A DNA stretch of 64,000 nucleotides from Rhyacophila brunnea (taxonomy: Eukaryota; Arthropoda; Insecta; Trichoptera; Rhyacophilidae). The notes under the pieces are model-generated. The model made no database searches and was not told the DNA's origin. It was given only the letters and a program-made list of their open reading frames with translations. Position 1 is the first letter of the stretch; every line of letters begins with the position of its first letter. Shown here one piece after another: positions 34,351 through 44,278 of the stretch. A program made the position numbers and the translations under genes. The stretch spans positions 682,001-746,000 of the forward strand of contig JAGYXB010000687.1 in the NCBI GenBank assembly GCA_022495005.1. Reading direction: 5' to 3'.

Positions 34351-35864
34351 TATTACTATTTAAAGCTATGTGATTATACGATACAATTTTTAATTGTGTA
34401 TCAATACTCAACATCTCCATAATTTAAATGGATGTATTGAAATATGCAATAAAACACTAAACATACACATTAATTTTACCGCGTACACCATTTGGAAAAC
34501 GCTACTGTAGAGCGTCACACTGCCTTTATCCTTGGCGATAGGTAGGGGCGCCGCCAAAGATCCTAGCCTGGTGGCCCGTCTCACGATGTGGGGCCCATGA
34601 CCTACATCCCCAAGACTCGGTGGTCGGGTAATAATTAATCCTCGAAAAAAAAAATAGTTAAAAATACTGAAATTAAAATGTCACATGTCAAAATATAAAA
34701 TATGTAGGTCCTTACATCGTTGTATTGAATGTTGTAATAAGAAACCCCCTTTCAATATTGTATAATAATTTATAAGTCTGTACATTTTGCCAATGCCTTT
34801 TTATTCGCAAATTACACAAGTAGATTTTCCGGAGATTCTTGAATTACTTCGAGATACAATGGAGTATTATGCATTCAACAAACACGATATAGATACAAAC
34901 TTAGCCAACTATAGAGACAGTCTTATCTAAAGATTCCTATCTCTCACACATTTTCCCTCAAATCTGTTCTACATTAATCGATAAAAGATTATTAAAAAAA
35001 CTCCTTAATCATTTAGAACGTCGAGTTTATGATATTCTTTATTTTCATTAAATGATTGTGCTTAATTATGTTTTATTTTAGAAGGGTGTTTTAAATCAAC
35101 ACCGGAATCTCTCTGTAAAACGGTATCTACAATTTTTATTTGGACTCTCTAAATTGAAATGTTGCAAACAGTGACGCTGTCCCTGGCGGAACTCGGAAAA
35201 GTCCTATCGCTCGACGTTACCAGTGGCGTATCCAATTTTCGTTGTCAATATTATAACGCAAAACATTTTTATTTTATTTATATAGCTAACTACTCATTGT
35301 TTTTTTTTTAATATAACATAGATACTAACCCCATTTTTGTGCAACTTTAATAAACTTAATCGTGAATAATAAACGCAAACAATAAATCAAATCAATATAC
35401 TAGTTTAAAAAGCGATTGAAAAATGTTTTAATATATTCTATCCGTAATACTTAATGTGCTCTTAAAATAAAACTATAAAATTACAGTTAAACGTACTACT
35501 AATTTTAAGCCTTCAATCTCTGATAATTTTCAATACTTTGTTAAACGTTGGAAAATAGAATCGAGATGTTGCAAATTCACGCAAAACATAATATCGCAAT
35601 GAATATCATTGTCAATCGTGAATAACTAGATAATACGCGAAACTATTCATATACCAATTGGATCCTCTCGACACGTATTGTAATTGGGTCATATTATCAT
35701 ACATTATGTTACCAGTAGGTATTATAAATTATTAGAGGTCGCACAATATCTTTTGGCCAACTTGGTGGCTAGACTAAACCATATTTAGAAAATTAATACT
35801 ATCGAGTAGGTATCTACTTCATGGAATTTGAATATAAATTAAATTTAAATTTGAGTGTATGGCG

Positions 35865-35945
35865 ACATAATTCTTGGGTAACTGCCCCTGAGACATTCCC
35901 AGTCATAAAAATGATGCTTCACATACATGCAAATGTAGTGTTCCG
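35865..35945 (+). repeat. Short dispersed repeat, member 1
   Basis: GGCGACATAATTCTTGGGTA, CCCCTGAGACATTCCCAGTC and ATGATGCTTCACATACATG recur in 61450-61560, and partly in 50355-50405 (GTGGCGACGTCATTCTTAAC, TTCTGAGACA). The copies share orientation; identity unknown. Confidence 0.55.
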
Positions 35946-37929
35946 TGATACGCTCAATTAAGACCAGATGTGGTGCGGGGCGGTTTTAGTTTGGTGGCGC
36001 TAATAACTTCAATGATTTAAGTTTTGTACTATTATAGTTGAGTCATTTTTTCCACCGGCCTTTCGAGGTCATCAGACACTACGTGCGTTATCGTTTAAAA
36101 ACAAATTGATACAATAAAATAACGTAAAATATAGAATCTTATTACTAAAGAAGCAAGTACAAAATCCAATTTTGAAACTTTGATGTGCCTAGAATGCCCG
36201 ATGTAAATAGATTAGATATCTATTCACTATTAACAAATTCGGTAAGTCATATTTTTTTTTTTACTTCAGTGTTACATACATGACTTTACGTATTCTTCAG
36301 ATATTTTCGGCTATTATCCACAATGTTCACAGGCATATCACTCCAATCGTTGCATAAATATGAATTTGAAATGAAAAACTATTCAATTTTTCTTTGTATC
36401 TACTGGAAAAGTAGATCCAATTAACACTTGTATGACGCATACGTTTGGGTCAGACGTTTTTCATTATTTCAGAAGATTGTTAGTCATAAATTATTATATT
36501 AATAGTCGGGACCATATTTTTTGCAAGTTTTCCCAATTTCCTCTCTTATTAATATGTATTATATTAAATGAAAATTATCATCATCTAAAAACGAAACAAT
36601 ACAATATGACCGAAATACCTTGGGAATCGTACCGGGACTCGTTATTCATTTTTAAATTAAATTTCATGTCCGGGATTGATATTGAAATTTACATTTGAAA
36701 TTATTGATATTTTATCTAAGTCTCTTTCTGAGCTGAATATCCAATAGTAAAAAAAATAAAACCTCTTTAATTTTGATTGATTTGACTGATTGACGACTAT
36801 AACAAAAAAATATTGCATTTTCCAAAACACATGGAGTTGCTGGGAAACTTTATTTAATTTGTTTTAAGTATTCTATATTTAAAATTGAATAAGTATCTAT
36901 GTATTATTCTTGTTGCTTAGTGAGTAAAATCGAACATCTCATCGATATAACGTACTCTTTTCAACCGATTTGACGTTACTGTGGCTAAAGAATTTTTGCT
37001 TAAAAAAAATAGATGGGTAGGTACTTTATTTAGGATTTAAGGATGAATAATTCTATATCAAAAAATATCCCGTAATAAGTGGGTCTATAAAATATCATGG
37101 GTTTTTGTAACGCCAATGAGTCTGCGATAAAGAAAAATAGAAAAGTTGACCGGGGAAAAACCTATCCGGTCGAAAATACGTTTTTTGCCAATTTAGCATT
37201 GGCCGTTCCATGATTTAGATACGTTCTGCTAGATTTATTTTCAACTCTTCTGACCATTCCTACGCTTTCCAGGGGTTGATCTTTAGCATTTTACTATTTT
37301 ACCTAGCTCACAACGCGGTCGTAAAAATATTCTCGGCTTCATTGAGTCCTGGGATTTCGTTTTATGAAAGCTTATGGGCGATATATAATTTTTCACTCTG
37401 CAATTTTAGTTGAGATAGTTAAATATATTATATGGTAACTAAAACGCTTTTTTAATAATTGGAATTTGTATTTTAGTTTATAACTTTAACATAATAATAT
37501 ATATATAATACAATACAGCTTTATCAATAATTACTTGTAAGATTTTGCGTACCTAAAAATTCGATAAAGTTAAGATCTCCAAAAGCGCGAAAGAAATTAC
37601 TTAAAAAATAAAAGTTAAAAATATTCACATCTTATGTACTTAACTATCTTTGATAATTGAATCTGCCATTATATACGGCACAAGACTACAAGTAACTATA
37701 TTATAAATAATTCTATTGTATCTACCGATTGGTCGGTTACACTAGGACCTAAGTGTTCAAAACCGTATTTCTCATAGCCGAAAAACTCTTTTAGTATCAA
37801 GTATCAGTAAAGTGTAATAATGGTAACATAGTTGCACGTGTTTTATGCATGATTCTAAGACAATTACCCCTCTGACAAAATCCCTCAGACAATAACCTCC
37901 GGTTTAATTCATTCGATTTGATTAATAAC

Positions 37930-39013
37930 TAGGGGCCGTATGTATGAGATTCCCAAATTCTTTATAAGCTATTTAACCGATTTTCCATCATATAGCGTAT
38001 AGCACTGTTTGTGATGTAAGCAATCTGACGTCACGCGTGACGTGACGTCAAAATGGCTGCCTCAGCTGTCACTTTCAAATGTCATTTTAATTTTGCATTC
38101 ATTACAACAAACGTTTGCTTGAGGCCCTTGTTCATTTTGTAGACTCTGTAAAACATTTGCGAACTTTAAAAACAGTTTCTAGACGTGCTTTTTACAAAAT
38201 ACGTATAATTTTGATCCCTAGTCTATAATCTAGATAATAGGTAACTGATAAAATGCCTCGTACCTATTTCGCTTGCAATATTTCTCATAGAGAGATAAAG
38301 TGGACTTACGTAAGATTACGATAAAATATCTCCGCTAAACGACCGCAAAAATATGTACCTACTGCTGTATCTGGCATTAAAATATGCAATTGAAAGCATT
38401 CTGCATTCTTCAAAATATTATGGTACCTACCTACCTAGTTAATTATTGTAAGATAACTGTAATAAACAAGGCACAACTCTCAAATACACTGGAAACATCA
38501 AAGTGTCATACGGTGATTGGTATAAATGATAATATTATACAGAGATCATTACATATTATTATCTAAATCATTTGCATTTTCTGTCATTTATTCTTATTCT
38601 GTTTTGACATCTCATAATTATTGAAGTGAAGTTAGTCATAATAATATTCAGTATTGCCACCAAATGGAAATGTTTACTGGCAATACTTTATCCTTTCGTA
38701 CAGTAGAATAATTATAAAATAAATGTGATAAAATAGATGATAAATTATTTAAAGTTCATAATAATTATTCATGTATAATTATTAAATCTATATGGTACCG
38801 TTCGCACACTTTCAGACACATTTACAATTTAAAAAATTTAAATTAATGGTCGGGGAATGAAATTTCATAAGCTTGCAATTATTTGTACGCCATGACACAT
38901 TATGACGTCACATCGTGATGCAGCTAACCAACAAATAACATTTGCACTTATGCATACAAACGAGCAGTATATAGCCTATAACGTATTTGGGAATCTCATG
39001 CATACGACCCTAA
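37930..39013. mobile_element. Inverted-repeat element, 1.1 kb, with CRE-like motifs
   Basis: The left end GGGGCCGTATGTATGAGATT followed by CCCAAAT is matched inverted by the right end ATTTGGGAATCTCATGCATA followed by CGACCC (27 bp, three changes). Near the left end lies CTGACGTCACGCGTGACGTG followed by ACGTCA, two TGACGTCA palindromes 17 bp apart, and near the right end ATGACGTCACATCG. The inside is AT-rich without a transposase. No clear target duplication. Confidence 0.75.
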
Positions 39014-39915
39014 GATTTCATGGGCTCGTTATATTACCAATAAGGGTGTTTTAAGACGATCAAAAAAACTAAAATTACATGATGCATAGGTACAACTATC
39101 GTCGATTGTGGAAGCAATGTATTTTTTATTGGCCATAATATTTTCCACGTTGAAAAATATGACTTAATGATTTACTCAAATCATCATGCATTTATATGCA
39201 TAGGGATCTGATATGATATGGATAACGTAAGCTTAGATAATGGCACATAGAGAAAAAGAATATACATATTAGTTTTAAAATTAACTAGGCTAACTATATA
39301 AATTACTATTCGCTTTTCATCCCTTTGGTAGAATTTTACAGTATATATATCGTCTCTGTTCTGGCAGAACACACTAACTGGAAAATACTAGTTTTGAGTG
39401 ATTTGACTTTGAAGTTGTTAAAATGTTTGAAATAATGGTCTATTATGTGAGTTTATTAAGTAATCGTAAAAAGGATGACTTTAAAATAAAGACTTTTAAT
39501 TTATTAAGAAGGTTTCCAGACGGTAAAGTTTGAAATAATGAACATTTTGGTACTAACTCAATATTATGTCATTTTTTCGAATTAGTGTCTTCTGTCAGAA
39601 CAGTGACGATATATTCCGTAATTGATTTAAGTATGGCAACTACTCGGTTAGCTAAGTGTTAGGTACTTACGTATTCAATTCATTTTTATTAGGTAGGTAC
39701 CAATATCAAATATTTTGTATAATAATATCAATTTATACTTTGTCATATTATTTAAAATAAATTCAAAAAGAAGAACAAATTATTTATTTTCGATCAAAAT
39801 TGAGTACATTTTGATTTTGATAACTACGAAATAGGACCATAAAATTTTGGCACCAAGATGGCTATGTATTTTACCACGGATACATTATTAACAATTTACA
39901 TCGTTTCTTCTACAG

Positions 39916-40074
39916 ACCAGGAAGGCAGCACGATACTGGGTGTGGAAATGCCATGGTTTGTCGTCGGAGCAGTGAGTGGACTGTTAGTGATATGCGCATG
40001 CGCTGCTGCTATTGCGCTCTGCATCTGCCGGAGGACAACACCGAATCCGCACATGAACAACTCCCAACTGCAAT
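39916..40074 (+). CDS. CUB/LDLa transmembrane receptor, transmembrane exon
   Basis: The acceptor is CTTCTACAG|ACCAGG and the donor is CTGCAAT|GTAAGT. The phase agrees with the LDLa exon (one base carried over, giving Asn) and one base is passed on. The 53 residues begin with a short polar stem (NQEGSTILGVEMPW), followed by a hydrophobic segment of about 23 residues (FVVGAVSGLLVICACAAAIA, then LCIC) and the stop-transfer RR. The start of the cytoplasmic side is TTPNPHMNNSQL. With CUB and LDLa modules before it, this gives a type I topology: ligand-binding modules outside, a short tail inside. The cysteines at the inner edge of the helix (CAC, CIC) are candidate palmitoylation positions. Confidence 0.95.
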
Positions 40075-42038
40075 GTAAGTAACCATATTAAAAATTATCT
40101 CTTACTGGTTATGATAGCCTGATACCTTTGATATTAAAAATAATGTCATATTTATGTTGGACATTCCCTTCTTCGGTGTGTTCTTCCTACTTCTTGACTT
40201 GATGTTTCGGGCTCGTTGCAGAGGTCGCTCTCAAGAGATAGTTAATAATGATAACGCTTACCTACACGTCATCTCTCGTGAATGGCCTCTGTAACGCACC
40301 CGAAACATCGATAAAAGGAGGAAGGACACATTGTTATAGCCAAATACTAAATAGGTATAATCAGGAACTAAGAAATAATGGGAACTGAAATACCTAACGG
40401 GTAAGGAGAAGCAGGCAACTGGTCTCGAGCATGGAAGAATACGGGATAAATTTAAACACGTGTAACGAATACGTGAGACGTCGAATACTGACAACTGCTC
40501 TCGGTTTATGCATTGACGCTCATTTAATATTGGTACATTACACGCAGTATTGCACGTCTATAATACGTGGTTCATTTTCGTAGGACACTCACTCATTCAA
40601 AACCCTGCATCAAATTTACTGTATTGGTATATAGCCTATCGGAACTCTGTTTATTGTCTGTTCTGTGGGTATAATAATAAATATTATTGTAACTTGTTTT
40701 AACATTTTTAATACTATGTCAATAAATTTAGAGTGATCTACTTCCAGATCACATACTATGGTCTTGATAGTATGGAGTCATGAAGGGTAGTTCTGTTCTT
40801 TTAATGAGTATCTTTGGATAATGGTGCTTTGTATTTCTTGAATTTTATGGCATGAGATTCCCGAGATAATCGCTCTGTCCCGTGAACAAAATTAATAATT
40901 GTTATTTATATTATATTATTAAATATTATATTTTTGACGTGTTATAAACTCAGATTTTGCCTGCGGCGCTGTCAATGTTTGTATGCCAATTTTTTAAAGA
41001 ATTTTATGTTATTCCATTTAACTGACTGAGCTTGGTAACTATAAATAATAAAAAAATATACACATATTTTTATAATATCGACTGTAGAAAGGAAAAAGAA
41101 CGTACTTAACCCTTATTTTTTTGCAAAATTGGTTTTATTGGATAATAATGTTATCCACGACTAAATACACGATTGTATCCAAAGGATGTAAGCTGCAAAT
41201 GTTGATTTAATATCTAAAATTTTCTGGAATTGAGGCGTCTAATTCCAAAAACCGATAAGTCCACATTTGTTCATAATCGTGAAAAAAATACGCATGTATT
41301 CTTTGTATAATTTTACACAATATGTATTGATCTATAAGTTCCAAAACGCGACCAAACCCTACAAAAAAAAATAAGTTTCGATTTATTACAAAAAGCGCCA
41401 AATCCGTGTTTCATATTATTTAAAGCTTAGTTGATTTTGCGCATCAGCCAATAAATGGAACGTTCAATATTGGAAATGGCGTCTCCCATGCTGTAGCATC
41501 CGGTAAACTTATGACAGTGCCCCGGAAATGTGTGCCTTATGCAGGATAAATTAAAAAGTGTGGTTCAAGTAGCCTACTAGGTTTATTGTTTATTTTGTTT
41601 ATTACATTCAAGAGTTTATCGGCTGAAACAAATTGCCATTTGGTTCTAATTTTGACATAGAATACAACGGAAAAAATAATCTCATGTTAAAACAAATAAT
41701 TGAAGCTTGAAACATAAAAACGTTGTTTCCCGCAAATATCGAATTGTGGACTTGTCGTTTTTTAAATTAGACGCCTCAATTCATAAAAAAAAGGAGGATG
41801 AGTAGTGGGAAAAACAAAGACTTAACCATATTTTTGTTGGTTTTATTTAATTAACTCAATAGTTAATATCAGATTATGAATATAAAACCAAATTGTTAAT
41901 TATCATGCACTATATCTATTTCGTATTCTAGCTTTTTTGTGTGGATTACGTTTTTTTTCCTTTAGTTGATTATAAAATTTTCCATTTCGAGTGCTGACTG
42001 TGGTCTCATTTCATTCGATGTTCTCTTTTTCCCACCAG
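40075..42038 (+). other. Intron 4 of the window (CUB gene)
   Basis: Intron of 2.0 kb. Apart from the fold-back repeat at 40177-40330 it is AT-rich without recognised content. GACGCCTCAATTC near 41770 is the inverse of GAATTGAGGCGTC near 41226, possibly the two ends of an old element of about 560 bp. Confidence 0.6.
40177..40330. repeat. Fold-back repeat, 154 bp
   Basis: The left arm (TGTGTTCTTCCTACTTCTTG, GATGTTTCGGGCTCGTTGCA, GAGGTCGCTCTC) pairs with the right arm (GAGAG-like CTCTCGTGAATGG, CCTCTGTAACGCACCCGAAA, CATCGAT, AGGAGGAAGGACACA). Arms are about 57 bp with scattered mismatches and the loop is about 36 bp. A transcript would form a long hairpin. No function can be assigned. Confidence 0.75.
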
Positions 42039-42282
42039 TGCAACAGATGTACGGTTCGAACGGGTCGGCCGGCAACAAAGTGCAGGCGGACCAGGACGTG
42101 TACCAACACCAGCACGGGCACCAAGTACAGCAACAGACGGAGCTGCCGGGAAACTGGCGGCGCCCTGCGGGGCGGGGCGGGGCGGCGCGGGCGCGTCCAT
42201 CCCGCAGGCAGGCCGCGCGCTGAGGCCCAGCCAGCCCGCCAAGGCCGCGCCACACAAAGACGAATGGTTCGTCTAGCGTTAG
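42039..42282 (+). CDS. CUB/LDLa transmembrane receptor, cytoplasmic tail exon
   Basis: The acceptor is TTCCCACCAG|TGCAAC and the donor is GCGTTAG|GTGAGA. The phase from 39916-40074 makes the first full codons Gln-Gln-Met-Tyr, then GSNGSAGNKVQADQDVYQHQ, HGHQVQQQ, TELPGNWRRPAGRGG, a hydrophilic Gln/His-rich tail. In this frame the exon stops at 42221-42223 after a run of Arg/Ala residues with no clear conservation. A frame one base away, starting in the GGGGC repeat 42169-42191, gives a more natural ending: GASIPQAGRAL, then PSQPAKAAPHKDEWFV, stop at 42274-42276. Either the repeat has lost a base in this assembly or allele, or the protein ends early here. The DEWFV terminus has the hydrophobic-x-hydrophobic form of a class II PDZ ligand. 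The exon is strikingly GC-rich compared with its surroundings. Confidence 0.85.
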
Positions 42283-42369
42283 GTGAGACCTTCACTCAAT
42301 TCTTCCGTTATCTTTTTCATGATCCGGCCATCCCATTTACGAAACCGTGAGCAACATTGCTCATAAAAC

Positions 42370-42975
42370 GTCTAGTTCATCTTTCGATCTGACATGAATC
42401 AAAAGAGATAGAGTATATGATTTGATTGACAATAATTATTGGCATAACCAATGACAAATTAGTTCGGCATTGGGACAATTGGACGCAAGGACAAGTGGGC
42501 GCCGCACTGTTGAATGAAATCACTTTCATTAATGAAATAAATATACCTACGTTCGTTACAATTTGATACAAAAAGTAGACGAGGAAGTTTATTAAGTTTC
42601 TATCTACTACTTAGAAATTAAAAATAATTTTGCTCTTAACATAATGTTTTTTTATTGCGGATTGAGAATTATTATGCTCAACGTTTCATATACACAATTA
42701 AATCGTTATTTACGTGTGCATATTGAAATTCTCATTATTTTTTTTGAATTTCACTCGATTGCGTAGCGCCTAGTTGTCCCGGTGCCGAATCGTCCTAGAC
42801 CCGTTAGTTCTGCACTTTGGGAGAATAAACAACACAAGCTCCCGATTTCTAAGGGACACGCGAGTCAATACTATAAATAATTTCCATTTACACCGCGTAT
42901 AAGTTGGAAAAAAATATGTAGCTTAATATGGATCCATTCTAAGCTCTAAACTACAGTATATAACCATACCTAAAA
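42370..42975 (-). mobile_element. LINE 3' remnant, older copy, split by a MITE
   Basis: The flanks of MITE B join into the same sequence as the LINE tail at 515-1062. On the minus strand the relic gives RTNLSLVMPIIIVNQII, matching RTNLLLVMPIGRAITLFNQI there. The outer part (42811-42975) matches the region with GAGAATAAACAACACAAGCT and CTCCCGATTTCTAAGGGACA. Many changes and short deletions make it older than the 515-1062 copy. Confidence 0.75.
42466..42803. mobile_element. MITE copy B, inserted in a LINE relic
   Basis: Shares both ends with copy A at 3483-3909: GGGACAATTGGACGCAAGGA, GTGGGCGCCGCACTG on the left; TCGATTGCGTAGCGCCTAGT, GGTGCCGAATCGTCCTAGAC on the right, inverted to each other. 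It is flanked by TTAGTTC at 42459-42465 and 42804-42810, a 7-bp target duplication. It is shorter than copy A by internal loss. The interior is AT-rich. Confidence 0.88.
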
Positions 42976-43241
42976 CAAAGTTAGTCGGATACCGATGGAT
43001 CAACGGATTGATCCTTGTGTGGAAAGTTATAAGCATTTTTATTTCTAACATTGGATTATACCATGTTTTTATACCATGGTGCATAACATGTTTGTATGGC
43101 AACGTATATAGTTTTAATGTTTTGGTTTGACTAGGTGTCACTCCAGATGCTCTCTTTGTTTCCTCTAATATATTATGGCAATAATTTAATTTTTATAATT
43201 ACTGTTAAGAATCAGTGCATATTAAATTTTAGTGAATATTA

Positions 43242-43610
43242 AGCCTAGTACCCACGCACGTTCTTGCGCGATGGTTTTGCTCGATCGAGCATGTCGACTT
43301 GGAAGCATGCTCGTCGTTACGTCCACACAGTCGAGCAACTCAACACAACACGCTGTGAGGCCACCGTCGCACAGCCACGACTTCGACCACTAGTGAGAGC
43401 GAGGTCACAGAAGCCTTGCCGGTGCGTCCTCACTCCCTGAATCAAACTGCATCGAGCAAGAATTACGGATCTTCAATCTTTTTCGGATAGCGCAATTTGT
43501 TCGATGTCGAACAAAAAAACTATCGAATGATCGAGCCAGATGGTACACACGTTGAAACATGTTGGAAAAGCGTAAAACCATCGAACAAGAACGTGCGTGT
43601 GTACTTACTA
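43242..43610. mobile_element. PIF/Harbinger-like MITE, 369 bp
   Basis: The left end AGCCTAGTACCCACGCACGT followed by TCTTG and GATGGTTTT pairs inverted with the right end AAAACCATCGAACAAGAACG followed by TGCGTGTGTACTTACTA. TTA flanks both sides (43239-43241, 43611-43613), the target duplication of the PIF/Harbinger superfamily. The interior is CpG-rich relative to the intron and includes GATCGAGCATGTCGA motifs. No coding frame. Confidence 0.75.
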
Positions 43611-43904
43611 TTAGAGAATTTCAATAAACTTAAAAATTATTGTTAGAACAACTCTCAAAGTGCTAATAAATTACTGAACAAAGGTTACTCTTTGGAAAAT
43701 GAATACACAAAAGTGTCAAGATACGTGCAAATTGTATCTATATAAAATAGACAACATAACGCTTTTTTGTCTACTTTAATTTAATGCCACAGAACAGATT
43801 GTACCTAATCACTGAATAATTGCGGCAATATGTTTGTAGATGCTTTTTTTCAAATTCTAAAATTGTATTTGATTAGAATGTCTTACTAATTGTTTATTGC
43901 AGAG

Positions 43905-44278
43905 GTGGCCCGGCCAGGCCTCGCAGGGTGAAGTCCGGAAGCAATCGGGGTAAGAGCCCGCCAACTGCCCCTTGCAATCATCACCAAAATCGTCATCATC
44001 AGCAACATTGCGTCAACGGCGCGCCACCGTTGCCCCAGGCAGACGTCACAACAGGCAAAGTTACCACTGACTTTCCGAGACGATTTTCATCGCAGTCAGC
44101 AACTGTGGCGCTTTCCGCGTTACGTCAACGAAAGCTTTGCGCTATCCATGACGAAAGAAAACTTACGATGACGCATATAACATCATTTGATTTTATTTCT
44201 AAATGTGTAATACACTATTTTTATATATTTTTAGATTATTTTAATTTTAAATATATATTATATAAATTAACACTTTAA
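43905..44278 (+). other. Last exon of the CUB gene: 3' UTR or alternative C-terminus
   Basis: The acceptor TTGTTTATTGCAG at 43890-43902 (or the AG two bases on) opens a GC-richer block that fades into AT-rich sequence after about 44165. The frame that is open to 44278 includes SGSNRGKSPPTAPCNHHQNR, a His/Gln-rich run and DVTTGKVTTDFPRR, but it can only be joined to the tail exon in a frame that the transmembrane exon does not feed. The stop at 42274 lies 6 bases before the donor, so the simplest reading is that this exon is untranslated. The first polyadenylation signal AATAAA is at 44575-44580, with another near 44817. Confidence 0.5.

Larger units (their letters stand above)
32885..34625. 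repeat. G/C-rich repeat, copy 2 (split by a mariner)
   Basis: Left part 32885-33046 and right part 34353-34625 match copy 1 at 27440-28640: CTGACAGGGCTCTACTCTGG, CCAGATAACTGAGATAAACA, TCAATACTCAACATCTCCAT, AGATCCTAGCCTGGTGGCCC and TCACGATGTGG. The mariner sits between them with TA duplications. This copy lacks the hAT insertion present in copy 1 and so records the empty site. Confidence 0.75.
26998..39915 (+). other. Intron 3 of the window (CUB gene), transposon stack
   Basis: Intron of 12.9 kb. It holds the nested hAT stack (27149-29872), a GT/TA microsatellite, a relative of the 53816-54394 element, a hAT-type MITE (32191-32425), a second copy of a G/C-rich repeat carrying a mariner (32885-34625), and an inverted-repeat element with CRE motifs (37930-39013). 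In 30360-32180, 34630-37925 (apart from a short repeat at 35865-35945) and 39014-39915 I saw only AT-rich sequence. Confidence 0.75.
42283..43904 (+). other. Intron 5 of the window (probably 3'-UTR intron)
   Basis: Intron of 1.6 kb between the tail exon and the last exon. It holds a LINE relic split by a MITE (42370-42975) and a PIF/Harbinger-like MITE (43242-43610); the rest is AT-rich. Confidence 0.65.

Noticed and set aside
41962..42295. Overlapping open frames on both strands at the GC-rich tail exon
   Set aside because: They are by-products of GC-rich sequence with few stops; only the frame continuing from the transmembrane exon, and the frame giving DEWFV, have support.
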